Source: an uncultured Tenacibaculum sp.
Lineage (GTDB): Bacteria; Bacteroidota; Bacteroidia; Flavobacteriales; Flavobacteriaceae
DNA length: 64,000 nt
Assembly: GCA_947497895.1 (NCBI GenBank)
Contig: CANMIL010000004.1
Span: 1-64,000, forward strand
Reading direction: 5' to 3'
In this document: piece after piece, positions 37,763-46,828 of the stretch
How the letters are laid out: each line of letters starts with the position of its first letter
Numbering within the stretch: the first letter of the stretch is position 1
Notes under the pieces: model-generated
Database searches by the model: none
Told to the model about the DNA's origin: nothing
Seen by the model: the letters and a program-made list of their open reading frames with translations, nothing else
Translations under genes and position numbers: made by a program

Positions 37763-38443
37763 ATGATGAAAAAGCTTATAACCATAATAACTCTTCTTTT
37801 TTTAACAAATTGTTATTCACAAAAGAAATTTCCTTCACACTGGAAATTAGAAGGATTAAACAGAAAACCAAAAAAAATGATAGAATTTGTTGAAACTAAA
37901 ATCCCCGAAAATAACATCTTTAAATACGTTCACTTTTTCGACAAAAACGGATATATCCAAAAGATTGAAGTTTATTTGTTAATTGATGATGAATATGAAC
38001 TTTCATCTATTAAAATAAATAAAAAAATCGATAATTCTTCATTTAAATCAACCTCATACAATGGTTATTATGAAGAGATTTCCAGTATCGGGAGTGAAAA
38101 GTTTATAGATAATACCATCCACAGCCAGTATGAGATAAAGAACTTTCCATTAGTCTTTGCTACCACCAAGAAACTAGATAAAAAACACAGAGTTTTGGAA
38201 TGGACTGATACAAGTACTAATTCTGAAACGAACGAGGTAAATTATACGATCTCAAGAAAATTCCTTTACCATAAGAAAAGAATCTCAAAAATTATAGTTT
38301 ACGACGGAAAAGAAAAAACAACACAGACGCTATTCGTCCGAAATGAAAAACTAGATAAACATAGTAACTTTTTGTATCAGGAATTAGTTACTGAAGATTC
38401 GAAACTTCATGAAATCACAAAAAGAGAATATGTGTATTACTAA
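37763..38443 (+). CDS. Hypothetical secreted or lipoprotein
   Basis: I set the start at the ATG at 37763 (or 37766), because the protein then begins with a clean signal, MMKKLITIITLLFLTNC, with a possible lipobox (LTNC). The open frame extends 75 nt upstream without signal character. The mature part of about 205 residues is beta-rich and has no family I recognise; it resembles small secreted flavobacterial proteins that report on their own as YD/MORN-like strands. Its last 140 nt are duplicated at 39741-39884. Confidence 0.65.
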   Translation: MMKKLITIITLLFLTNCYSQKKFPSHWKLEGLNRKPKKMIEFVETKIPENNIFKYVHFFDKNGYIQKIEVYLLIDDEYELSSIKINKKIDNSSFKSTSYNGYYEEISSIGSEKFIDNTIHSQYEIKNFPLVFATTKKLDKKHRVLEWTDTSTNSETNEVNYTISRKFLYHKKRISKIIVYDGKEKTTQTLFVRNEKLDKHSNFLYQELVTEDSKLHEITKREYVYY

Positions 38444-38714
38444 GTATTTCTTTTTATTCCATAAGACATGTAAAGGTACCATCCATCATAAACAATTAAA
38501 AAACAGACAGTTTGTAAGGTTTTTGATTTAAATCGACTAATAGAGATACGAAAGAACAATTATGGCGCTCCATAATTGATTGTAACTATAACTGTTGGTA
38601 ACCCAATTTTTGTTTTTTATTAAAATCTCTTCTTTGGGAATTAATGAATTCAAAATAAAACCACAGTCATAATTTATTGATGTATTCAAAAAACTAATCA
38701 AAAACTAAACATTT

Positions 38715-39734
38715 ATGAAATTTAAGAAGAAAGTGAAGATACTCTCTTGGGTATTTTTAATGGTACTTGTCTTTTCTTGTAAAGATGATCCGAATGAACC
38801 AACTCCTAAAAGTATGTTGTTCGCTGTTGCCAATAGAGGTAGTAACACAATAACATATCACAATGCAAATGATTTGACTCTTATGGGAACTACTACTTTA
38901 CCGGAGGGTACCCTACCGACTTATGTTGCTTATTCACCTGAAAGAGATAAAATTTACACCGGTGGACTTGAAAGTGGAAAATTATATGAAATAAATCCAG
39001 CTACTTTTGAAGTTGAGCGTAATCTAGATGTGGGCTTAGGTGCTTTTCATCTATGGTTAAACGACTCAAAGGATCAATTATGGGTAAATAATATAAATAG
39101 TAATATCAAAACAACGACTGTCGTAGATCTGGATGCTTTTATCGTTAAAAAGACTATAAATCTACCAACAGATTTGAACTTAAGTGACTCTGCCGTACAG
39201 CACGATGTTATCATAAACCCAGAGGGTACATTTGCCTATGTAACCATATTGGATGGCCCTGAAAAAAGTTATTTAGTCCAATACAACACAACCGATTTTT
39301 CTATTGAAAACAAACTTGAAATAGGTGGAGATGGTCATGTGGGGTATAGGAATAATAATTTATACTCTCTATCACAAAACAATGGCGAAGTAAAAAAACA
39401 TAATCCATCAAGTTTAGCCATTCTAAACAACACTCTCTTTTCTGGTGCTCATGGTGTTACAAGCATAAATAATAGATTATTTGTTGCTGATTTACCAGGA
39501 GGGAAAATTGGTATTTTAGACAATCAAGACACGGTCATTGCCACTTTCGATACAGAATTCGATGCTACACATAATTTGGCCGTTAATTCAGATGGTAGTA
39601 AACTCATTATTACCTACTCTGGAATGACACAGAATAAAATTCAACTATTTGATGTTTCTAATAACAGTCTATCTCTTAATAGTACTACAGATTCAGGCAT
39701 TAATCCATTCGGTGTTACATATATAGAAAGATAA
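38715..39734 (+). CDS. Lipoprotein with a YncE-like beta-propeller
   Basis: The 339-residue protein has a lipoprotein signal (lipobox VFSC, about residue 22) and repeats of about 40-45 residues typical of YncE/NHL-type propellers: FAVANRGSNTITYHNANDL, KIYTGGLESGKLYEINP, LWVNNINSN and LFVADLPGGKIGILDN. It is probably anchored and extracytoplasmic; ligand unknown. It sits between a hypothetical gene and a degenerate duplicate of that gene's 3' end. Confidence 0.8.
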   Translation: MKFKKKVKILSWVFLMVLVFSCKDDPNEPTPKSMLFAVANRGSNTITYHNANDLTLMGTTTLPEGTLPTYVAYSPERDKIYTGGLESGKLYEINPATFEVERNLDVGLGAFHLWLNDSKDQLWVNNINSNIKTTTVVDLDAFIVKKTINLPTDLNLSDSAVQHDVIINPEGTFAYVTILDGPEKSYLVQYNTTDFSIENKLEIGGDGHVGYRNNNLYSLSQNNGEVKKHNPSSLAILNNTLFSGAHGVTSINNRLFVADLPGGKIGILDNQDTVIATFDTEFDATHNLAVNSDGSKLIITYSGMTQNKIQLFDVSNNSLSLNSTTDSGINPFGVTYIER

Positions 39735-39740
39735 CCATAT

Positions 39741-39884
39741 AACGAAGAAATAAGAAAAACGACACAAACATTATTTGTCCGAAATGAGAAGCTAGATAAG
39801 CATGGTAACTTTTTGTATCAGGAATTAATTACTGAAGATTCAAAACATCATGGAATCACAAAAAGAGAATATGTGTATTATTAA
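39741..39884 (+). pseudogene. Duplicated 3' fragment of the 37763-38443 gene
   Basis: These 144 nt align over their whole length, with at most a short gap near the start, to 38301-38443, including the stop codon. For example TTTTTGTATCAGGAATTA and CACAAAAAGAGAATATGTG are shared exactly. The rest of the gene is missing. Most differences are transitions. It is a relic of a tandem duplication whose 5' part was lost or replaced by the propeller gene. Confidence 0.85.
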
Positions 39885-39925
39885 GTCTTTCTGTAATGCT
39901 TCCTTTAAAACACGGATATTTACAA

Positions 39926-40867
39926 CTATTTCAATAGCTTTTTCTGATTTCTTCGTTCAATGATTTCTAATATAGTAAACATTGATGCTGGTATTATAAT
40001 AAAGCCTAATGGTAGCATTTGTCTCGTTTCGGAAATAATTCCTGTTATTAAATGAGGAATTATAAAAAGAGGAAAAGTTAAAAGACTCCTTTTTAAGAAA
40101 CCATTTTTTCTTTTGAAATAAATGAAAGGCAATATCCAAAAAACATTATATATAAAAATTAATCGATCTAACTTATGAAGATTTTCAATAAAGTGCCAAG
40201 CTCCACCTAAATGAGGTCTATCTATATTAATATACCTAATTATTCCTACGACAATGAATGCTGGAAGTGCCAATAAAATTGTCCTTATACATAATTTAAA
40301 AATCGACTTACTGGTATCAAAATTATAAAAGAAATAAATAGCAGGCACAAATAATATCGTTTCATTATTTATACTTCCAATGGCCAAAACTAACGAAAAC
40401 AACCAATCTTTTTTATCCCGAATCAACCAAATTGTCCATAAAAAAGTTAAAGATAATAAAGCCGCACTTTCCTGTAAATGATTCTTAAAAGTAAACGCCA
40501 TTACTAAAGCGAATAAAAAAACACAAATAAATGCTTGAATATTATTAAACCATCTTTTACAGAAATAAAAGAAAGTTAGAAAAGTTAAAAAAGTAAACAA
40601 ACCTCTCTGTAAGATATAAGCTTTTACTATATCAATTTTGAATAATCTTATAAAAAGTTCTGGTATATAAAACTGAAAAAGTCTCGATTGCTCATTATTT
40701 GTAAAGTTAAAGTCTAATAATAACCTATGATTATTTTCAAGAGCTCCATTAAACCATGACGGGGTAGTAATTAATTTAAGTTTTAAAGTTACTACAGTTA
40801 ATATTAAACTGAAAATTGATACCCAGACCAATAATCTTTTCTCTTCCAAAGCATTTATTTTCATCAT
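39926..40867 (-). CDS. Polytopic membrane protein, possibly glycosyltransferase-like
   Basis: The 313-residue protein has about eight or nine hydrophobic segments separated by short loops, with an aromatic- and Lys-rich C-terminus. The pattern (extracytoplasmic loop after helix 1, SINNETILFVPAIYFFY) resembles GT-C-type membrane glycosyltransferases, but I see no clear DxD or catalytic motif. It stands alone, convergent with the pseudogene fragment. Function unknown. Confidence 0.6.
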   Translation of the reverse strand: MMKINALEEKRLLVWVSIFSLILTVVTLKLKLITTPSWFNGALENNHRLLLDFNFTNNEQSRLFQFYIPELFIRLFKIDIVKAYILQRGLFTFLTFLTFFYFCKRWFNNIQAFICVFLFALVMAFTFKNHLQESAALLSLTFLWTIWLIRDKKDWLFSLVLAIGSINNETILFVPAIYFFYNFDTSKSIFKLCIRTILLALPAFIVVGIIRYINIDRPHLGGAWHFIENLHKLDRLIFIYNVFWILPFIYFKRKNGFLKRSLLTFPLFIIPHLITGIISETRQMLPLGFIIIPASMFTILEIIERRNQKKLLK

Positions 40868-41040
40868 TTATTATTTAAATTTCAAACCTTTGAATTAAAT
40901 GATACAGATTTTATCTTCTCTTTAAATTCGCGCGAATATAATCTTTATTAGATATAAAATTTTCTTTTTTAAATAAATTAACATTCAAAAAATTACAACA
41001 GGATATATAAGGAAATAGTATAAAACAATCTATTTAATTA

Positions 41041-44000
41041 TTACTCTACAATTCCTTCTCCTTCTAAATACAAACCTTCCAATTGTTGTTTGATTTCTTC
41101 TGAAGGTTCTTTCCACATTCCTCTTTGAATCGCTTCTAATAAACGTTCACTCATATCTTTTAATGCCCAAGGGTTATTCTCTTTAATGAATGACTTGTTC
41201 TTATTGTTTAACAAATAACTCTCTGTAATTCCTTCGTACATAAAATCATCTATTAAATTCGTAGTAGCATCATAGGCAAATAAATAATCTAATGTCGCTG
41301 CCATTTCAAAAGCTCCTTTATATCCATGACGTTGCACACCTGCAATCCATTTTGGATTCACAACTCTTGAACGGTAAACCTTAAGTAACTCCTCTTTCAA
41401 GGTTTTAATTCGAGGAGTTTCAGGTCGCGAGTGATCTCCGAAATAAATTGTTGCTTCTTCACCTTTCACTGTTTTAACAGCATTTGCCAGCCCTCCTTGG
41501 AATTGATAATAATCATCACTATCTAAAATATCATGTTCTCTATTATCCTGATTATGCATTACAATTTGCATTGCTTCTAATCGATGAGTAAACGACTCAT
41601 GGGCCGACACTCCTTTTTTAGAACTTCCGTATGCATAACCACTCCAATTAATATAGACCTTTGCTAAATCTTCCTGAGTATTCCAGTTTTTCTCATCAAT
41701 TACGGCTTGTAATCCTGCTCCATAGGCTCCTGGTTTCGATCCAAACACACGATATAAAGAGCGTTGCATAGCTTCTTCTTGGGATAATCCCTTTGACTGC
41801 CAATCTTGGCATTCCTTCAAATATCGCTTTCGAATCGGATTTTCTTCCAATGATTCCTCTAATTGCGCTACTCTAGTTACCGCTGCGTTAAATAAATTAA
41901 TAACATCAGGAAAAGCATCTCTAAAGAATCCTGAAATACGAAGCGTAACATCAACTCTCGGACGTTTCAACTTCAATAAAGGTATCACTTCAAAATCACT
42001 GACTCTTCTATTCGCATTTTTCCAAATTGGCTTCACTCCCATTAAAACAAAAGCCTGTGCAATGTCATCACCTCCTGTTCGCATCGTTGAAGTTCCCCAA
42101 ACAGAAATTCCAATGGTTTCAGGATATTCTCCATGTTCTTGGATATAACGATCTATAATCAATTGTGCACTTTTTTCTCCTAATCGATACGCCGTTTCTG
42201 TTGGAATAGTTCTAACATCAACAGAAAAGAAATTTCTACCTGTAGGTAATAAATCTATCCTTCCTCGTGTTGGTGCTCCTGAAGGGCCTGAAGGAACATA
42301 CAATCCGTTTAAACCTTCCAAAAGATTCGAAATTTCCTCTGAAGTCTTTTCAACAGCGATCAGAGTTTCATTATGAATGGTTTGTAAGAGTATATTTAAT
42401 TTCGAATATATACCTTTAGGAGTTCCTTTTTCTAAATAATGAACCAACTCATTTTTGGCTATGAGCTCAAGCTGTTCGACTACTTGCCCAATTGTTTTAC
42501 ATAGTTTTCCTTCAATATTAATATCAACCTTTTCTGCGTAATCTTGACTTAAAACATTTGCTTCTATATTTAAGTCTTCAGCCAAAACCTGAGTAATTCC
42601 CTTTTGATTAAAGCTAGGCATTCTATGTAAGGCTATCAGTAAATCAATCAATTGTTCATTTTTCGGAGCCTTCCCAAAAATATGAAGTCCATCACGAATT
42701 TGTGCTTCTTTTAACTCACATAAATAACCATCGAGTTTTACCAAAAGTTCATCAACATCATCGGAAGTAATTCCTAAATCTACATTCAACTGTGTCTCCT
42801 TCACCAAATCCGCTATCTCTTGCTCCAAAACTTTCGAACGTTTTGGATCTAAATTGGAAGCTTCATAATATTCGTCCACCAAATGTTCTAATTTCATTAA
42901 GCTTCCATAACTTTCAGCTCTCGTCATCGGTGGAATTAGATGATCTATAATAACTGCTTGATTTCTTCTTTTGGCCTGAGTTCCTTCCCCTGGATCATTA
43001 ATGATAAAAGGGTAAAAATGAGGCAATGCATCAAATAACAAAGCTGGGAAACACGATTCAGGATCCAATGAAACACTTTTACCAGGAAGCCATTCAAGAT
43101 TCCCATGCTTTCCTAAATGAATTACTGCATCCGCCTGATAGGTATCTTGTAACCAAAAGTAATAGGCTAAATATTGATACGTTGGTGGTAAATCTGGAGA
43201 ATGATAAATTGCCTGTGGATCTTGATTATATCCTCTTGAAGGCTGAATACTCACAAAAATATTCCCCAATAAAAATCCAGAAACGATAAAACCTTCATTC
43301 GTAAAATAAGGATCACTTTCTGGACTCCCCCATTGTTCAATAATCTTTTCTTTTAACTCAGTAGAAATTGTATTAAATCGTTTTTTGAAATCGTCGAGTT
43401 TATAAATAATTGCATGTGGTCTTGTCTGTGTTGTACTCACATCATTTGTTGTCACCTGCGCTATCCAATGCATTAGCTCCGTACCAGATTGTGGTAACTG
43501 CTGACCTAAATCATAATTTGCTTTTTTCAAAGCTTTTAATAACACAGCACAACTTTCTGGAGTGTCAAGTCCTACTCCATTTGCTAAACGACTATCTTTA
43601 TTTGGATAGTTTGGTAAAATTACCGCTACTCTTTTATGATTATTTTCTTTCTCTTGCAAACGCGTCCAATTCTTGGTCAATCGCGCCATAAACTCACAGG
43701 CTGGCTGATAAGCCTCGTATTTTACAATAGTACTATCGGTAAGTGAGTCTTTTACGATTTCTTTTTTAAAGGATACGGCTCTTCCTATAATTCGACCATC
43801 AATTTCAGGGAGTGCTATATTCATGGCAATGTCTGTTGGAGGTAAACCAAAAAGACCTTCTTCCCAAACTGTTTTATTCGTTGTTGAAAAAATAGCTTGT
43901 AAAACTGGAATTCGGAGTCTATCAAAAATAAATTCAGAATTATCAGATGGTTTAATTGTAAAACCAGTAGTGTTTACCAAACAATGTACAGATCTCTTTC

Positions 44001-44784
44001 CTGAATTTGTTATTAGCTTTTCTAAATTAGAGAGAATATTAGTATCTCTTAAATTATGAGCAAAAGCTACAAAAGCATTTAAGCCTTGTTTTTTTAACTC
44101 ACCGCTCATTACCTCTAAAGGCTCTAGATTATTCGCTAGATAATGAGTTCTATATGCTAAAAGAACGACATTCGATTGAGAAGTATCTATAGAATTGTCC
44201 AACTCTTCTTGCGAAACAATTTCCTTTTCAACTGTATATAAAAACAAATCATTCACTTCTTCTAACGGAGTTACCTCAACCTTCTGATTAAAGAATTGAT
44301 GCCTTAAATAATTCAAAAATGCAATTGCATTCTGTTTTCCTCCCTGTTGCAAATACTGTCGGCATTGATGAACAATCTTAATATCTACTGAAGATAAACT
44401 CATCAGTTCATAATCAGGTTCATGAGCTGGAATGAATAATAAAGTACAATCATTGTTTTCTTGTAATTCCACCAATGATTCTACCAAATATTTATAATAA
44501 CTTATTCCTCCCAATAAACTGCATACAATAACTCTGGCCTTTTCAAGAACATCCTCAATATAATTATCAATGGTTAATTCTTGCTTCAAGTATACCAAAT
44601 TGGTCATCCGTAAACTTGGTAGGTCGTTCTCTTTTTGATGAAGCGATTTGTATGCCTCATTCATTGTATGGATTTCAGTATCACCAGCACTTAAAAAAAC
44701 AATATCCCCTGGTTTTTGTTCGATATAAAAAACTCCATCGTCATCAGGATTCCAGCCTCCTGGTATTGTTGCGATTAAATGCAT
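41041..44784 (-). CDS. cobN: CobN-family cobaltochelatase large subunit
   Basis: The 1247-residue protein has the CobN/BchH-type layout: an N-terminal region, GLDTPESCAVLLKALK, HLGKHGNLEWLPGKSVSLD, LINDPGEGTQAKRR-like and GYGxG-like stretches, and the late signature ISVWGTSTMRTGGDDIAQAF. Near the C-terminus are QRHGYKGAFEMAATLDYLFAYD and NNPWALKDMSERLLEA. In the aerobic route CobN inserts cobalt into hydrogenobyrinic acid a,c-diamide with CobS/CobT; here the partner is the AAA/VWA protein at 46829-48493. It is the last gene of the leftward B12 block, after the cbiA-RAYT gene and a REP element. Confidence 0.93.
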   Translation of the reverse strand: MHLIATIPGGWNPDDDGVFYIEQKPGDIVFLSAGDTEIHTMNEAYKSLHQKENDLPSLRMTNLVYLKQELTIDNYIEDVLEKARVIVCSLLGGISYYKYLVESLVELQENNDCTLLFIPAHEPDYELMSLSSVDIKIVHQCRQYLQQGGKQNAIAFLNYLRHQFFNQKVEVTPLEEVNDLFLYTVEKEIVSQEELDNSIDTSQSNVVLLAYRTHYLANNLEPLEVMSGELKKQGLNAFVAFAHNLRDTNILSNLEKLITNSGKRSVHCLVNTTGFTIKPSDNSEFIFDRLRIPVLQAIFSTTNKTVWEEGLFGLPPTDIAMNIALPEIDGRIIGRAVSFKKEIVKDSLTDSTIVKYEAYQPACEFMARLTKNWTRLQEKENNHKRVAVILPNYPNKDSRLANGVGLDTPESCAVLLKALKKANYDLGQQLPQSGTELMHWIAQVTTNDVSTTQTRPHAIIYKLDDFKKRFNTISTELKEKIIEQWGSPESDPYFTNEGFIVSGFLLGNIFVSIQPSRGYNQDPQAIYHSPDLPPTYQYLAYYFWLQDTYQADAVIHLGKHGNLEWLPGKSVSLDPESCFPALLFDALPHFYPFIINDPGEGTQAKRRNQAVIIDHLIPPMTRAESYGSLMKLEHLVDEYYEASNLDPKRSKVLEQEIADLVKETQLNVDLGITSDDVDELLVKLDGYLCELKEAQIRDGLHIFGKAPKNEQLIDLLIALHRMPSFNQKGITQVLAEDLNIEANVLSQDYAEKVDINIEGKLCKTIGQVVEQLELIAKNELVHYLEKGTPKGIYSKLNILLQTIHNETLIAVEKTSEEISNLLEGLNGLYVPSGPSGAPTRGRIDLLPTGRNFFSVDVRTIPTETAYRLGEKSAQLIIDRYIQEHGEYPETIGISVWGTSTMRTGGDDIAQAFVLMGVKPIWKNANRRVSDFEVIPLLKLKRPRVDVTLRISGFFRDAFPDVINLFNAAVTRVAQLEESLEENPIRKRYLKECQDWQSKGLSQEEAMQRSLYRVFGSKPGAYGAGLQAVIDEKNWNTQEDLAKVYINWSGYAYGSSKKGVSAHESFTHRLEAMQIVMHNQDNREHDILDSDDYYQFQGGLANAVKTVKGEEATIYFGDHSRPETPRIKTLKEELLKVYRSRVVNPKWIAGVQRHGYKGAFEMAATLDYLFAYDATTNLIDDFMYEGITESYLLNNKNKSFIKENNPWALKDMSERLLEAIQRGMWKEPSEEIKQQLEGLYLEGEGIVE

Positions 44785-44850
44785 AGTAAATTATCCTTTT
44801 ATTTTTTTTTACTTCTGTTTTTTATCAAAGGTTTTACCCAATGTTTATTT

Positions 44851-44873
44851 CAAGGGGTTGAAACCCCTTGGTT
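44851..44873 (-). repeat. REP-like palindrome at the cbiA-RAYT stop codon
   Basis: CAAGGGGTT/AACCCCTTG, a 9-bp perfect stem with a 2-nt loop, followed by GGTTA. On the coding strand this reads TAACCAAGG, so the TAA stop codon of the upstream gene is formed by the edge of the element. Confidence 0.85.
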
Positions 44874-46827
44874 AGTCATCTGACTCATGAAGAGACTCAA
44901 TAAATAAAGTCTTCTCCTCTCCCCAACGTTCTCTGTGCTTGTAATGATTGTTTTTTATATAATTGAAGACCTTTTCAATCGAATCATCTAACTTCGATAA
45001 TCTTTTTCTATGGAATTTCTGAACCCAAACTTTTTGTTCTCCCTTATCCCATCCTTTATGTCTTTGAAACCTAAAAGAGGTAAATCCTTTCAATTTTCTT
45101 ATTTGTTCGCTTAACTCTTTTTCATTTTCTACTCTTAATAAAAAATGACCATGATCTGGTAAAATATTATAACAAGAAACGTCTAACGCGTATTTCTCAA
45201 TGGCTTCATCAAACAACATTTTTAACATAGCCAGATCTTCTTTTGAAAAAATCAATCCATCCAAATTTCTTATAAAACTTGACGAATTATACTTCACCAT
45301 TCTATCCGAAATCCTAGATTTAGCAGTAGCAAAAGTGACAAAATAATATTCCTTTTCGCTTATTAAACCAAGGGGGTTCAACCCCTTGTTCAGTGATTCA
45401 TGGCTATCCAAGTTTACATTTTCATCTTGCTGTTCAATAGGTTGAAAACTTATTGCCTCTTTTATGTCAAGAAGTTGAACCCCCTTGGTTCGTTTTATCC
45501 AACTAAAATTTCCAGCTCCCCAATACAAATGGATATAACTTGCCCAAACGTTTTTATATGAATAAACTTTGGTATTGATTTCTTTTTGTCTAGCTGTGTA
45601 AACCTCAGCTATGGACTCATAGGTATCGTTCTGAATTGTTGAATAGTGGAATTCATGTCCCCATATTTCTTCGTTCTCAACAACTACTCTTCTATACCCT
45701 AAATGAAGATTTTTATTCTCCATTGACGTTGAAAAATCAAAAATACCAACCATAGGATATGCTGCGCCGTCCTCATTTATAATTTGATTTCCCAAATACA
45801 TCATCCCTCCACACTCTGCCAATATTTTAGTTCCTTTTTCTGCTTCAGCCTTTAAAGCCGTTTTCATTTTAGAATTACTTGACAAAGCCTCCAAATACAA
45901 CTCAGGATATCCTCCTGCCAGGTAAATCATATCTGCATCTGGAATTGTATCATCATGGATTGGGCTGAAAAAAACAACCTTACCTAATTTTTCGAGATAC
46001 TTTAAGTTTTCAACATAAGTGAATCGAAATGCTTCATCTTTGGCAACAGCTATTGTGGAAAAGGATTGAAACTCCTTGGTTAAATTAACCTCTCCTTCTG
46101 ATGCAAGGGTTTGAAACCCCTTGGTTATATTTATGTTCTTTCTCAGAATCTCTTCCAGATCAATGTCAAGAGCTTTTAATTGCTTGAAAACATCAATTGA
46201 CTTTGCAATATGATCCGCAGCCGTTTCTATTAAATTCTCAAAAGAATCCTCTATATGAAGCCCTAAATGTCTTGAAGGAATGGCTATTTCATCATTTGGT
46301 GGAATGTAGCCTAAGGAATGAATTCCTACAGTTTCACACGCTTCTTTTAAAAAGGCATAGTGTGATTCCGTCCTTACAAAATTGAAGATAACTCCCGCTA
46401 TTTTAACCTCTGGATCAAAGGTTTTTAGTCCATGTAAAATGGGGGCAATCGTATAGGCCATTGCTTTAGCATTCACTACCAATACTACAGGAATATTTAG
46501 TTTTTTTGCTAATTCTGCAGAACTTCCTTTGTCTTTTACTGCTCCATCGAAAAGTCCCATTACACCTTCTACAATACTAATGTCCGCTTCAGAAGAGTAT
46601 TTCCTAAAGACGTCCTTTATATGAATATCAGACATCATTACACTATCCAAATTGACACTAGGTTTTCTGGCAGCTGTACTATGATGAATTGTATCTATGT
46701 AATCAGGACCACACTTGAAAGTTTGTACATCCAGTCCATTATTATTAAAAAAGCGAGCCAATCCCAAAGTTATGGTTGTCTTTCCCGAATTACTCCAAGG
46801 AGCCGCTATTAAAAATGCCTTCGACAT
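44872..46827 (-). CDS. cbiA: Cobyrinate a,c-diamide synthase fused to a RAYT transposase domain
   Basis: The 651-residue protein starts with a complete CbiA/CobB enzyme (about 1-445). It has the P-loop APWSNSGKTT (9-18), CGPDYID (39-45), EGVMGLFDG (87-95), AVAKDEAFRF (260-269) and a glutaminase domain with nucleophile Cys339 (AECGGMMYLG) and HEFHYS. It amidates cobyrinate at a and c. A linker (446-490) leads into a Y1_Tnp/RAYT domain (about 491-640) with the HUH-type HGH pair (His559, His561, in YNILPDHGHFLL) and a candidate catalytic Tyr623 in FNYIKNN. Four REP palindromes are translated in frame: residues 235-242, 250-257, 447-454 and 480-487. It is 1 nt from the AAA/VWA chelatase gene. The fusion is read directly from one uninterrupted frame; whether it stays one polypeptide in the cell is unknown. 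Confidence 0.9.
   Translation of the reverse strand: MSKAFLIAAPWSNSGKTTITLGLARFFNNNGLDVQTFKCGPDYIDTIHHSTAARKPSVNLDSVMMSDIHIKDVFRKYSSEADISIVEGVMGLFDGAVKDKGSSAELAKKLNIPVVLVVNAKAMAYTIAPILHGLKTFDPEVKIAGVIFNFVRTESHYAFLKEACETVGIHSLGYIPPNDEIAIPSRHLGLHIEDSFENLIETAADHIAKSIDVFKQLKALDIDLEEILRKNINITKGFQTLASEGEVNLTKEFQSFSTIAVAKDEAFRFTYVENLKYLEKLGKVVFFSPIHDDTIPDADMIYLAGGYPELYLEALSSNSKMKTALKAEAEKGTKILAECGGMMYLGNQIINEDGAAYPMVGIFDFSTSMENKNLHLGYRRVVVENEEIWGHEFHYSTIQNDTYESIAEVYTARQKEINTKVYSYKNVWASYIHLYWGAGNFSWIKRTKGVQLLDIKEAISFQPIEQQDENVNLDSHESLNKGLNPLGLISEKEYYFVTFATAKSRISDRMVKYNSSSFIRNLDGLIFSKEDLAMLKMLFDEAIEKYALDVSCYNILPDHGHFLLRVENEKELSEQIRKLKGFTSFRFQRHKGWDKGEQKVWVQKFHRKRLSKLDDSIEKVFNYIKNNHYKHRERWGEEKTLFIESLHESDD
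45369..45388 (+). repeat. REP-like palindrome in the CbiA-RAYT linker (inverted copy)
   Basis: CAAGGGGGTT/AACCCCTTG with one extra G. It is the only copy in the opposite orientation and is paired head-on with the copy at 45468. Translated as NKGLNPLG (residues 480-487). Confidence 0.8.
45468..45490 (-). repeat. REP-like palindrome at the CbiA/RAYT junction
   Basis: A diverged copy, CAAGAAGTTGAACCCCCTTG then GTT. Translated as TKGVQLLD (residues 447-454), directly where the CbiA enzyme would normally end. It marks the likely fusion point. Confidence 0.75.
46059..46082 (-). repeat. REP-like palindrome in the CbiA interdomain linker (second copy)
   Basis: A diverged copy: AAAAGGATTGAAACTCCTTG then GTTA. 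Translated as TKEFQSFS (residues 250-257), in the same reading frame as its neighbour 21 nt away. Confidence 0.7.
46104..46127 (-). repeat. REP-like palindrome in the CbiA interdomain linker (first copy)
   Basis: CAAGGGTTTGAAACCCCTTG then GTTA. Translated as TKGFQTLA (residues 235-242), between the ATPase and glutaminase domains, where family members vary in length. Confidence 0.8.
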
Positions 46828-46828
46828 A

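Noticed and set aside
41160..41180. CCCAAGGGTTATTCTC, similar to the REP core
   Set aside because: It encodes the conserved NNPWAL stretch of CobN and has no second arm, so it is ordinary coding sequence.
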